From Flavobacterium limnophilum (GTDB lineage: Bacteria; Bacteroidota; Bacteroidia; Flavobacteriales; Flavobacteriaceae), in NCBI RefSeq assembly GCF_027111315.2, contig NZ_CP114289.2:2852001-2916000 (forward strand): DNA of 64,000 bases. The letters are read 5' to 3'. The notes beneath the pieces were generated by a model that worked only from the letters and a program-made list of their open reading frames with translations, was not told where the DNA came from and did no database searches. Every line of letters begins with the position of its first letter. Position 1 is the stretch's first letter. The position numbers and the translations under genes are program-made. This document shows, piece after piece, positions 1 through 8,089 of this stretch.

Positions 1-621
1 GCTATTTCTTGGATTTCTGTCGGAAATAGAGTTGACAATCATTTAGATAAAGCAACTGAAATGGTTTCTGATTCTAATTTTGATAGAAACATACAACAAG
101 TTTTATTCAATGATTCTAACTTAGATGCTAAAGGTAAGGGTATCTGGTGGGATGGAAATAAAATTCAATTTGGTAATATGCCAGAAAGTTTGACAAAAGT
201 GAAAAGACCAAAAGAAGATTATAATTATAAAGAAAAAGCAACAGAAACACATATTGCTACTAAGAAAGAAGCTATTAAAAGAATTTCTGAATTTTCTAAA
301 GCTATTTTGTTCGATACAGGAAAATCAACTATTACTCCGGAATCTTATACCATTTTGAATAACATTGTAGATGTATTAAATCAATACAGTTCTGATAATT
401 TCATAATTGAGGGGAATACGGATAATACCGGAGAATCGAATGATAATATGAAACTTTCAAAAGATCGATCAGAAGCCGTAATGAATTATTTTATTGAAAG
501 AGGCATTAGTAAAGATCGATTGAAATCAGTAGGTTATGGAGACAAAAAAACTGTTGCAACAAATGATACCGAAGAAGGCAGAAAGAGTAACAGACGAGTT
601 GAGATTAATCTGGCAAAATAA
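1..621 (+). CDS. OmpA-family C-terminal domain protein, 5' end outside window
   Basis: The reading frame is open from base 1, so this is the 3' part of a gene that starts upstream (206 residues visible). The last 110 residues are an OmpA/MotB peptidoglycan-binding domain: ILFDTGKSTI, then EGNTDNTG, then LSKDRSEAVMNYF and the closing RRVEINL are the expected landmarks. Such domains tie outer-membrane proteins or lipoproteins to the cell wall. The visible part before the domain has no recognisable fold. A strong hairpin terminator follows at 644-672. The domain call is secure; the role of the whole protein is unknown because its N-terminus is missing. Confidence 0.88.
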   Translation, partial: AISWISVGNRVDNHLDKATEMVSDSNFDRNIQQVLFNDSNLDAKGKGIWWDGNKIQFGNMPESLTKVKRPKEDYNYKEKATETHIATKKEAIKRISEFSKAILFDTGKSTITPESYTILNNIVDVLNQYSSDNFIIEGNTDNTGESNDNMKLSKDRSEAVMNYFIERGISKDRLKSVGYGDKKTVATNDTEEGRKSNRRVEINLAK

Positions 622-643
622 TTACAAAACATTTCATATCTTT

Positions 644-672
644 AAAGGATCCTTACAGAAGGATCCTTTTTT
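644..672 (+). terminator. rho-independent terminator after the OmpA-family gene
   Basis: AAAGGATCC at 644-652 pairs with GGATCCTTT at 661-669, followed by a T-run. It lies 23 bases after the OmpA-family stop codon and directly before the next gene. Confidence 0.8.
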
Positions 673-682
673 ATTTTTTCAA

Positions 683-1600
683 ATGAATTTATCCCGAATA
701 TTTTTAGTTTTATTTACAACCTTGTCATGGGGACAAAAAAAAATTGAACCTCATATTAAGTCTTTATTTAAAGAAGTCGTATTCACTTTGGCCGACGATA
801 GTTTAAAAGGTCGTTACACAGGCACATTAGAGGAAAAAAAATCATTAAACTACATAGAATTTAAAATGAAAAGTTTGTCGAATAAAATTAAATTCGAGCG
901 ACAAACTTTTTATGTTAAATTAAAAGACACTACTCTAATTTCAAACAATGGTTTTGTCTTTGTGAATAATCATTCAAGCAAAACTATCTTAATAAGCTCT
1001 CATTATGAACATATTGGTTTAGGAGGTGTATTATCTACTAAATTCATATCCAATCAAATTCATAATGGAGCCGATGATAATGCTTCAGGAGTTGCCATGA
1101 CTATTGGCTTAGCAAGTGAATTAATTAAAGTTAAGAACTCAAATTTAAATTATTTGTTTGTATTTTATTCAGGTCATGAAATAGGATTATACGGATCAGA
1201 TGCTTTTGGTGATTTTATAGATAAGAACTCCGATTATTTCAAAAACATATCATGTGTTATAAATTTTGATATGATTGGACGATTAGATTCCGATTTAAAA
1301 AATTTAAAATGTATGAAATCAAAATCAGCAGATATAATTTTAAATAATGTACAAATTGAAGATTTTGATTTGAAATTAAATCTGGGTAAGGAAGAAGAAT
1401 TAAAAAAATTAGACACAAAATATTTTTACAACCAAGGAGTTCCTTGTCTTAATTTTACAACAGGCATCCATTTAGACTACCATACTCCAACTGATGACGC
1501 AATTTATATTAATTTTGATGGGATGATCCAAATTAAAGAATATCTCTTAAAAATTATTGATGGTTATAATTATGGTTTGCTAAAAAACCCAAAGGAGTAA
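683..1600 (+). CDS. M28-family metallopeptidase with an altered active site
   Basis: Predicted 305-residue exported protein of the M28 (aminopeptidase Y/S) family. I chose the ATG at 683 because it gives a signal-like N-terminus ending near WGQ and clears the upstream terminator; the longer frame from 536 overlaps the previous gene. M28 landmarks are SHYEHIG (residues 106-112), GADDNASG (129-136), SGHEIGL (163-169), NFDMIGR (194-200) and DYHTP (265-269). Two positions are unusual. The HxD zinc motif reads HYE. The residue normally supplying the catalytic Glu of the EE pair is His165 (GHE instead of GEE), while the second, metal-binding Glu is kept. Activity is therefore uncertain; the protein may be inactive or use a changed mechanism. 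Confidence 0.82.
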   Translation: MNLSRIFLVLFTTLSWGQKKIEPHIKSLFKEVVFTLADDSLKGRYTGTLEEKKSLNYIEFKMKSLSNKIKFERQTFYVKLKDTTLISNNGFVFVNNHSSKTILISSHYEHIGLGGVLSTKFISNQIHNGADDNASGVAMTIGLASELIKVKNSNLNYLFVFYSGHEIGLYGSDAFGDFIDKNSDYFKNISCVINFDMIGRLDSDLKNLKCMKSKSADIILNNVQIEDFDLKLNLGKEEELKKLDTKYFYNQGVPCLNFTTGIHLDYHTPTDDAIYINFDGMIQIKEYLLKIIDGYNYGLLKNPKE

Positions 1601-1931
1601 TATTATTTTCTTTTCACAATTAGTTCTACTTTTAGACTTTAATTAACGTAGCAATCCCTGAAAAAACAATACCCAAGTAATCAACAAAGCTAATAATTAT
1701 AAAAACTTCCAAAAGACACGGCGTCACAAACTGGAAACTGTGGTACAAAAATTTCAAGGCCAGTGTGAACCATTCCGAAAGGGAAATCCTGAAACTGATT
1801 TCTTGACCTATTTCACACAGCAAGGGGTTAAAAAAAACATTCCAATTTATTTAAAATTAGTCGTTGGGCGCAATTGCCATACACCAATCGAATACAAACA
1901 GGTATCTTTGCAGTAACAAAAACCCAAAAAA
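1601..1931. other. intergenic region without a supported gene
   Basis: There is no convincing coding sequence in these 331 bases. A short open stretch on each strand (about 1632-1823) lacks a good start and resembles nothing I recognise, so it may be a degraded remnant. The right end holds a likely promoter for the SMR exporter. Confidence 0.5.
1903..1910 (+). promoter_or_regulatory. Bacteroidota -7 element (TATCTTTG) upstream of the SMR exporter
   Basis: TATCTTTG matches the TAnnTTTG -7 consensus and lies 22 bases before the ATG at 1932. No good -33 TTTG sits at the ideal distance, and I see no convincing guanidine riboswitch fold in the short leader. Confidence 0.45.
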
Positions 1932-2258
1932 ATGAATTGGATACTATTAATTATTGCCGGATTATTTGAAGTAGCTTTTGCTTCTTGTTTGGGCAAAGCC
2001 AAAGAAACCAGCGGAAACGAGATGTACTGGTGGTATGCCGGTTTTTTGATTTCATTGATTATCAGCATGGTTTTATTGGTCAAAGCTACCCAGACTTTGC
2101 CCATAGGAACGGCTTATGCCGTTTGGACAGGAATTGGAGCCGTCGGAACCGTATTGATGGGGATTTTTGTATTCAAGGAACCAGCCACCTTCTGGCGAAT
2201 TTTCTTTATCACCACGCTAATCGGCTCCATTATAGGACTAAAATCGGTTTCGCATTAA
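1932..2258 (+). CDS. sugE: SMR-family small exporter, SugE/Gdx type
   Basis: This 108-residue protein has four hydrophobic helices and the SMR hallmarks: Glu13 in the first helix (AGLFEVAFA), the LPIGTAYAVWTGIGAVG block around residues 57-73, and the closing IGLKxxxH that is typical of the SugE/Gdx guanidinium-exporter branch rather than EmrE. It would act as an antiparallel inner-membrane dimer, exchanging guanidinium-type cations for protons. It is monocistronic as far as can be seen, with a TATCTTTG element upstream. Members of this subfamily are often controlled by guanidine riboswitches, but I could not identify one here. The exact substrate is inferred from family resemblance. Confidence 0.85.
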   Translation: MNWILLIIAGLFEVAFASCLGKAKETSGNEMYWWYAGFLISLIISMVLLVKATQTLPIGTAYAVWTGIGAVGTVLMGIFVFKEPATFWRIFFITTLIGSIIGLKSVSH

Positions 2259-2368
2259 TCATTGACAAACACACAAACATTCCGGTTTTGCATACTAAAA
2301 CATGACAATAGTCAGTATTTGGTTTCATTTGAAATCGTATATTAGGACTTTTTTATATAAAGATATTT

Positions 2369-3637
2369 ATGATTGCAAATTTGAGTGAAAAGAAATCCTA
2401 TCCTTGGATAGTTGTGGGTTTATTGTGGTTCGTGGCCTTGTTGAATTATCTGGATCGCCAGATGCTTTCAACCATGAAACCCTCGATGATGATTGACATT
2501 CCAGAATTGGCCAAAGCCGAAAACTTCGGAATGCTGATGGCTATTTTTCTTTGGATTTATGCCTTGATGAGTCCAATTTCCGGAATCATTGCCGACAGGA
2601 TGAACCGAAAAAACATGATTGTTTGCAGTCTTTTTGTTTGGTCGGGCGTCACGATGGCCATGGGCTATGCCACCACTTTTAACCAAATTTATGTCTTGCG
2701 CGCCATTATGGGAGTTAGCGAGGCGTTCTATATTCCAGCAGCTTTATCGCTAATCGCCGACTATCACCAAGGGAACACCCGTTCTTTCGCCATTGGCATT
2801 CACACTACCGGAATCTATTTGGGTCAAGCCTTGGGTGGATTTGGCGCCACTGTTTCCCAACAATTTTCTTGGCATTTTACCTTCCACACCGTTGGTTTAA
2901 TTGGCGTGGTTTACAGTATCATTTTGATTTTTTTCATCAAAGAAAAGAAAGCATACACTTATGACACTTCCCAAAAATTATCAGTAGGAACAGAATTCAG
3001 GCAAATGTTCAAGGGATTGGGAATGCTGTTCGGGAATATCTCGTTTTGGGTTTTGCTCTTTTATTTCTCGGCTCCGAGTTTGCCGGGATGGGCGGCCAAA
3101 AACTGGTTGCCAACATTATTTTCAGAAACACTGGACATGAACATGGCGCTTGCCGGCCCTATCGCCACGGTAACCATCGCGATGTCCTCTTTTGTCGGGG
3201 TCTTGATTGGCGGTGTCGTTTCCGACAAATGGGTAATGAAGCACCTTAAAGGAAGAATCTACACCAGCGTAATTGGTTTGTCACTCACGATTCCTGCCCT
3301 ATTTTTATTAGGTAATGGCAGCAGTATTGAAGCCATTATCGCTGGAGGAATGTTATTTGGTCTTGGTTTTGGAATTTTCGACACCAACAATATGCCTATT
3401 CTTTGCCAATTCGTGTCGCCACGTTATCGTGCTACCGGCTATGGCATCATGAACTTCGTGGGAATTTCTGCCGGAGCCGTCATCACGGAATATTTGGGAA
3501 AAGCCGCCGACAATGGCGGAATGGGACGTGTATTTATATTATTGATTATTGTGGTAGTAATTGCCATCGCTTTACAATTGACAACCCTGCATCCGAAAAC
3601 GGCAAACATGACGGAAGAAGCTGTTTCTGCCGAATAA
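2369..3637 (+). CDS. MFS transporter, sugar-acid/anion-cation symporter type
   Basis: This 422-residue inner-membrane protein has about 12 predicted helices. It carries the loop 2-3 major facilitator signature (GIIADRMNRKN, about residues 72-82) and NYLDRQ in helix 1, as in hexuronate, galactonate and sialate symporters (ExuT/DgoT-like). It faces a DapA/NanA-family lyase and a LacI-type regulator on the opposite strand, suggesting uptake of a sugar acid or amino sugar that the lyase then cleaves. The genes converge, so they are not one operon. A bidirectional terminator separates them. The substrate cannot be fixed from sequence alone. Confidence 0.83.
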   Translation: MIANLSEKKSYPWIVVGLLWFVALLNYLDRQMLSTMKPSMMIDIPELAKAENFGMLMAIFLWIYALMSPISGIIADRMNRKNMIVCSLFVWSGVTMAMGYATTFNQIYVLRAIMGVSEAFYIPAALSLIADYHQGNTRSFAIGIHTTGIYLGQALGGFGATVSQQFSWHFTFHTVGLIGVVYSIILIFFIKEKKAYTYDTSQKLSVGTEFRQMFKGLGMLFGNISFWVLLFYFSAPSLPGWAAKNWLPTLFSETLDMNMALAGPIATVTIAMSSFVGVLIGGVVSDKWVMKHLKGRIYTSVIGLSLTIPALFLLGNGSSIEAIIAGGMLFGLGFGIFDTNNMPILCQFVSPRYRATGYGIMNFVGISAGAVITEYLGKAADNGGMGRVFILLIIVVVIAIALQLTTLHPKTANMTEEAVSAE

Positions 3638-3700
3638 AGAAATCCATTTAGAACACGGTAAAAAAGGATTTAAAGTCTTTTTTAATCAATCATAAAATAA

Positions 3701-3738
3701 AAAAGTGAGCTCGATATGGCAATCTAGCTCACTTTTTT
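3701..3738. terminator. bidirectional terminator between the MFS and lyase genes
   Basis: AAAGTGAGCT pairs with AGCTCACTTT around a short loop, with A-rich and T-rich flanks on both sides. It can serve both convergent genes. Confidence 0.8.
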
Positions 3739-3758
3739 TATGAAGACAACTTGGTTTT

Positions 3759-4691
3759 CTACAAAACCTTGGCCACTTTTATTTCGATATCCTTGATATT
3801 GGCAATAACTTTTGTCATTTCTTTTTCGTCGAAAGTGGTAAAAGGCGGAGCAATGTTTCCGTTGACAATTCCCAAAGCGGACAGTGCCCCTTTCAATCCT
3901 TTTAAATAGCTGGAACCATAAGAACCCACAGTGTAAATTCGGGTGCTGATTTCCATTACCAAGTCTTGCAACTCCTCAATTCGGGCAAAATCTTTGGCCA
4001 ATGCCGCATTGTATAAAGCCACGTATAATTTTGGAAAAAGATTGGCGCCACCGTTGACACCACCATTTCCGCCCATCAAAACAGTTTCGGCAGTAATTTC
4101 TTCAGGCCCTACCAAAAGACTGAAATTGGTTTTCAACAAATAACAAAGTGATTGAAAATAAACTGCATTGGCCGAACTGTCTTTCAACCCAATAATATTG
4201 GAATGTTCTGACAAACGAACCACCGTTTTTACGTCGATGTTAATTTTGGTATGTGAAGGCATGTTGTACAAGAAAAGCGGCAAACTCACTTGATCTGCCA
4301 AACTCCAGTAATACTTGTATAATTCTTCTTGTCCCAAACCATAATAATAAGGCGGTGCAGCCACGACAGCCGCAGCTCCCGCTTTTTGGGCTATTAATGC
4401 CAAATGAACACTTTCTTCTATGGATGTATCCGTGATTCCAACAAATACCGGCACTCTTCCGTTGACTGCTTTACAGCTTTCAACAATAAGTTGTTCTCTT
4501 GTTTTGTAGCTTAAACTTGTTGATTCTCCAGTAGTTCCCAGAATAAATATTCCGTGAACACCACCCGAAACCAAATGCTCTACCAAATGCTTTACCCCTT
4601 CGAGATCCAGGGAAAGATTATCTGACAATAAAGGAGTTACCATTGGAGGAATAATTCCACTAAAAGCTGGTTTAATTGTTTGCGTTGCCAT
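3759..4691 (-). CDS. DapA/NanA superfamily aldolase (class I lyase)
   Basis: This 310-residue TIM-barrel enzyme belongs to the dihydrodipicolinate synthase / N-acetylneuraminate lyase superfamily. Visible motifs are GTTGES near residues 52-57, YNMPSHT with the catalytic Tyr, and the Schiff-base lysine in IIGLKDSS. The adjacent MFS transporter and the LacI regulator encoded just upstream on the same strand (46-base gap) argue for a catabolic keto-acid lyase rather than the lysine-pathway enzyme. Candidates are N-acetylneuraminate, a 2-keto-3-deoxy sugar acid, or 4-hydroxy-2-oxoglutarate-type substrates. The superfamily call is secure; the substrate is open. Confidence 0.82.
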   Translation of the reverse strand: MATQTIKPAFSGIIPPMVTPLLSDNLSLDLEGVKHLVEHLVSGGVHGIFILGTTGESTSLSYKTREQLIVESCKAVNGRVPVFVGITDTSIEESVHLALIAQKAGAAAVVAAPPYYYGLGQEELYKYYWSLADQVSLPLFLYNMPSHTKINIDVKTVVRLSEHSNIIGLKDSSANAVYFQSLCYLLKTNFSLLVGPEEITAETVLMGGNGGVNGGANLFPKLYVALYNAALAKDFARIEELQDLVMEISTRIYTVGSYGSSYLKGLKGALSALGIVNGNIAPPFTTFDEKEMTKVIANIKDIEIKVAKVL

Positions 4692-4737
4692 TATGCTAAA
4701 ATTTATTTAATATATTTTAATTTATTTTTATAGTTTT

Positions 4738-5739
4738 CTATTTTGTTTCAAGCGTTGCCTTTAAGAGAACATTTTTGACTCCTTGATCTTTATTTTCAAT
4801 CTGGTCTATCAAAATACGAACGGCTTCCTGCCCCATTTTTTTTATGGGCTGGCTCATGAAAGGAATGTGGACATCCAAAAACTGAAAAATCAAATTTTCG
4901 TCAAAAGCAAGCACGTCAATTTCTTCCTGGATTTTCTTTCCAAAATTTTTAATTTGTTTCAAACCTTCGGTGGCAATGGTATTGGTTGCAAAATAAATAG
5001 CAGTTACTTTGTCTTCGAAAATCAACTTTCGCACGGCTTCTTTTATTTCGCTTTGCATCGATTGATGATTGACCTTTGTCAAGAATTGTGCTTTGTCAAC
5101 AATTCCGGTTTGCTTCATGGCTTCAAGATAACCATTACACCTATCCTGATAATGCAAAAGTGTGGATTCATACACTATTGCACCAATTCTTTTGTGTCCT
5201 TTGTCCAACAAATGATTTGTGGCTTCAAATGAGGCTTTAAAGTTGTCCACCATCACCGTATTTACAACTATGTCGGAAAAATAACGGTCAATCAACACCA
5301 AGGGAACATTGGATTCTTTTATGCCTAAAACCGTTTCTCGGGATTCTTCGGGAGAGGCCACAATAAATCCATCTACTTGTCGAGTACTAAGAAAATCCAA
5401 CACCTTTATGAATTTATCATTATTTTCGTCGGAAGAACCAAATATCACGGTATAATTACGGGCATAAGCCTCATCTTCTATCGTTCTGGCCAAACTCGAG
5501 AAAAAGGGATTGGAAATATCGGCAACAATGAGACCAATGGTATGGGAAATGTTGGTTTTCAAACTTCTAGCATTCAAATTCGGAAAATAATTAAGCTCTT
5601 TCGCTGCTTTTCTAATTTTATCCGCCGTTTCTTTACCTACCCTATTTTCTTTATCTTTGTTATTTAGAACGTAAGAAACAAGACTAGTCGAAACTCCTAC
5701 CTTGTTTGCAATATCCTTTAATGAAGTTTTACGAGTCAT
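4738..5739 (-). CDS. LacI-family transcriptional regulator
   Basis: This 333-residue regulator has an N-terminal LacI helix-turn-helix (SLKDIANKVGVSTSLVSYVLN, split here as SLKDIANKVG and VSTSLVSYVLN, about residues 5-25) and a hinge. A periplasmic-binding-protein-like sensor domain follows (IGLIVADISNPFF, VDGFIVASP, GHKRIGAI). I chose the ATG at 5739 instead of the in-frame ATG at 5805 because it puts the HTH at the usual distance from the start and leaves a 22-bp palindrome in the leader. It precedes the lyase gene in the same direction and probably controls that gene, itself and perhaps the MFS transporter. Confidence 0.88.
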   Translation of the reverse strand: MTRKTSLKDIANKVGVSTSLVSYVLNNKDKENRVGKETADKIRKAAKELNYFPNLNARSLKTNISHTIGLIVADISNPFFSSLARTIEDEAYARNYTVIFGSSDENNDKFIKVLDFLSTRQVDGFIVASPEESRETVLGIKESNVPLVLIDRYFSDIVVNTVMVDNFKASFEATNHLLDKGHKRIGAIVYESTLLHYQDRCNGYLEAMKQTGIVDKAQFLTKVNHQSMQSEIKEAVRKLIFEDKVTAIYFATNTIATEGLKQIKNFGKKIQEEIDVLAFDENLIFQFLDVHIPFMSQPIKKMGQEAVRILIDQIENKDQGVKNVLLKATLETK

Positions 5740-5740
5740 C

Positions 5741-5762
5741 TTTGCTTTAACGTTTAAGCAAA
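5741..5762. promoter_or_regulatory. LacI-type operator palindrome
   Basis: A 22-base near-perfect palindrome centred on AACGTT, with arms TTTGCTT and AAGCAAA, begins two bases upstream of the lacI-family start codon. LacI-family proteins bind such sites with a central CpG, so autoregulation is likely. I found no second strong copy before the lyase or the MFS gene. Confidence 0.6.
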
Positions 5763-6022
5763 AGTAATAAATAATTTGACACCGCCTAATATTTAAGTGT
5801 TTCATTTACATTTAAAAGCAACTAATTAGAGTTTAAATTATGCATTTACTTTTTATTCAACCGAAAAAAACTTAATGGATTTTTTTTAGCCCTTAAAAAA
5901 TGAAATTGAAAATACAACTTCTAATTTCATTTTTCAAGTTTTACAGTTCGGTCATTAAAAAAGAATAATTAAATGGATATTATGGCGTCAGCAGTTTTTA
6001 ATAGCCTACCTTACCAAAAAAA

Positions 6023-6631
6023 ATGGAGATTGAACAAAAGGTTCGGCAGGTGGAAGAATTATTCAACCATCTTGACAAGGAGATTACTGCTTTCAAATCC
6101 GAAACGAGTTTACATTGCCTCACCGGCTGCGGCAAATGTTGTTCCAAACCAGACATTGATGCCTCGCCCTTGGAATTCTTGCCTTGGGCTTTCCATTTAT
6201 TTTTGAATGGCCTAGCCGAAGAGACCTTGTTGGAATTAAACAATTCGACCCTTTCGACTTGTCACATCTACCGACCGCTAGCCCTTTTGGAAGAATTCAA
6301 CGGAAGCTGCAGCAACTATCGCTATCGCGGATTAATTTGCCGCCTTTTTGGTTATGCAGCCAACAGGGACAAATATGGCGAACTACGATTGGCCACCTGC
6401 AAAATCATAAAAGACGACCAGCTCAAAAACTACCACACTACCGAAGAAGCCATCAGTAAAGGGCTTTACGTGCCTATTTTTACCGATTATTACATGCAGT
6501 TGGCACAAATTGACTACAAAATGGGCGTTACCTTGCTCACCATAAACGAAGCCTTGAAAATGGCCATCGAAGAAGTCCTGCATTATTACGCCTACAGACC
6601 TTTTCCGGGTGGATTGGAGAATATTGCTTAA
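6023..6631 (+). CDS. YkgJ-family cysteine-cluster protein
   Basis: This 202-residue soluble protein has the CxxCGKCC cluster near residues 32-40 (CLTGCGKCC) and further conserved cysteines (SCSNYR, GLICRLFGY, ATCKI). This pattern defines the YkgJ/UPF0153 family, thought to bind zinc or an iron-sulfur cluster; its biochemical role is not established. It stands alone between a LacI regulator on the other strand and a lipoprotein gene. The ATG at 6023 is preferred over an overlapping frame at 5973. Confidence 0.82.
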   Translation: MEIEQKVRQVEELFNHLDKEITAFKSETSLHCLTGCGKCCSKPDIDASPLEFLPWAFHLFLNGLAEETLLELNNSTLSTCHIYRPLALLEEFNGSCSNYRYRGLICRLFGYAANRDKYGELRLATCKIIKDDQLKNYHTTEEAISKGLYVPIFTDYYMQLAQIDYKMGVTLLTINEALKMAIEEVLHYYAYRPFPGGLENIA

Positions 6632-6843
6632 AAAAAATCTTCAACTTTATTTAAAAAAAACTCCCAATTGGATATTACCAGTTGCGTAAAACCATGCTTA
6701 CCAAGCAAATAACCCCTCGTTACTATTTAAATAAAAAAACAAGAAAAATATTATTTTGTCAAAATGTGGAAAACCGTAAAACAACCAATTCCAAAAGATA
6801 TAAATTCGGAGAATTAATTGTAAAACCAAAAAAAAAAAAACCA

Positions 6844-7662
6844 ATGAGAAAATCATTAATTCACAAAGTCTCCACAACCCTTTTGACACTTATTATTGTC
6901 ACATTACTTTCAACTTCTTGCTCTTCAGACGATGAAAAAGACCCAATAGTTGTATTTACAAGTTTAAGTGCCAATAAAACAGATGCTTTTATTGAAGAAA
7001 CAATTGTCCTGAACCTCGAAGGAACCGGCTTTTCGGATGTCAATGTAGCTTCTAATAACACATCGGTTAAAATCATCAAAGTAACGCCTACAATTTATGA
7101 AATATCATCTACTGTAGCCACAAGCACAAATATCTATATTTCCTTAAGCAACAATACTTACAAAGAAAACAAAAGTATAAGTTTGAATTTTTGCGAGCAC
7201 GGAGTCAAAAATTACAAAACCGTTGAAGGCATAACCGTTGATACTGATAAATCTTCTAAAGTCATCACGCTTTTGGGAGAACCTGACACAAAAACAACTT
7301 CAACCGATGGACTTTCTGAATACTGGAAATACGCTTCAAAAGGACTGTGCTTTATAATTACAAAAAGCTCTTTAATGGTCAATCAAATCGAGATGTTTAG
7401 CTCTTACTATTATCATACAAACAGCGCCAATACACAAGTATTATACACGAACTATCCCCATGAAATTGGAAATGGTTGGAAAATTAACAATACTACCACA
7501 ATGGATACCATCATTACTTTATTAGGGATACCAACAACAAAAAGTAGCTCTAGTACCAATAGAATGTATCAATATTCATCTCAAAGAATTGTTTTCCGCT
7601 TTTTCAGTAATTCCGAAGACGACTATACTGGGAAAAAGATTATTTATTTTTCTGTTTATTAA
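6844..7662 (+). CDS. exported lipoprotein with an internally duplicated domain
   Basis: This 272-residue predicted lipoprotein starts at the ATG at 6844, which gives a classical signal peptide and lipobox (LLSTSC) followed by the acidic SSDDE typical of surface-exposed Bacteroidota lipoproteins. An Ig/TIG-like beta region follows (residues about 30-120). The C-terminal half holds two related segments: ITLLGEPDTK...YWKYASKGLCF and ITLLGIPTTK...MYQYSSQRIVF, each near 60 residues. These repeats resemble small outer-membrane assembly folds such as SmpA/BamE, but I cannot assign them firmly. No partner gene is evident. The function is unknown. Confidence 0.72.
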   Translation: MRKSLIHKVSTTLLTLIIVTLLSTSCSSDDEKDPIVVFTSLSANKTDAFIEETIVLNLEGTGFSDVNVASNNTSVKIIKVTPTIYEISSTVATSTNIYISLSNNTYKENKSISLNFCEHGVKNYKTVEGITVDTDKSSKVITLLGEPDTKTTSTDGLSEYWKYASKGLCFIITKSSLMVNQIEMFSSYYYHTNSANTQVLYTNYPHEIGNGWKINNTTTMDTIITLLGIPTTKSSSSTNRMYQYSSQRIVFRFFSNSEDDYTGKKIIYFSVY

Positions 7663-7693
7663 TTTGAAAATTTTAGTTTAGACAACTATTTTC

Positions 7694-7737
7694 TTGTCCC
7701 TAGAAACGGTTCACGTCAGAAACGGTTCTAGGAACAA
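7694..7737. repeat. inverted repeat with nested direct repeats
   Basis: TTGTCCCTAGAA at 7694-7705 pairs with TTCTAGGAACAA at 7726-7737 with one mismatch. Inside lies an 11-base direct repeat, AGAAACGGTTC, at 7702-7712 and 7718-7728, separated by ACGTC. The element sits between the lipoprotein gene and a hydrolase fossil and may be an insertion or excision scar. Confidence 0.55.
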
Positions 7738-7776
7738 ACTTTATAAAATGACTTATCTCAATTGATTCTTATATAG

Positions 7777-7947
7777 TATGGAGCAGTAATACTGTCCAAA
7801 CTAAAAGCACAACACACCGCTTATTTCTATGAGGGAGTGAATCACGGTTTCCACAACAACACGACTTCAAGATACGACGAAAAATCCGCAACTTCATATT
7901 GGACACGAACAATTGATTTTTTTAAGGAAAAACTGAAGAAAAAGTAA
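7777..7947 (+). pseudogene. C-terminal fossil of a dienelactone hydrolase-like gene
   Basis: The frame encodes about 56 residues ending in a TAA. It contains YFYEGVNHGFHN and SRYDEKSATSYW, then TIDFFKEKLK, the characteristic C-terminal end of dienelactone hydrolase (DLH) family alpha/beta hydrolases, including the catalytic His in NHGF. It begins directly after an in-frame stop with no start codon, and the first three quarters of the enzyme are missing. It is therefore a 5'-truncated remnant. Its upstream break lies near the inverted repeat at 7694-7737. Confidence 0.7.
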
Positions 7948-8089
7948 TTTTAGAATTTTGATGTTGCAAAAAAATCTCAAACAGGAGACTTTTTTATGGC
8001 AAATTGGAATCATTTTAAAGAAAATACTTTATGAATTAAACCAGAAAATTTATTTAAATTTGAAAGATTCAAAAAACCTTAAATCCCTA

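Noticed and set aside
536..682. Longer start for the M28 peptidase at 536
   Set aside because: It would overlap the OmpA-family gene and run through its terminator; the ATG at 683 gives a proper signal peptide.
1632..1823. Hydrophobic 63-residue minus-strand frame in the gap before the SMR gene
   Set aside because: It starts with a non-ATG codon, has no family resemblance, and the opposite strand is equally open for part of it.
1820..1931. Guanidine riboswitch before the SugE/Gdx-type gene
   Set aside because: No tandem ACGR-loop hairpins or ykkC-like core could be found in the short leader.
5740..5805. Longer start for the LacI regulator
   Set aside because: It would place the operator palindrome within the coding region and put 22 unrelated residues before the HTH.
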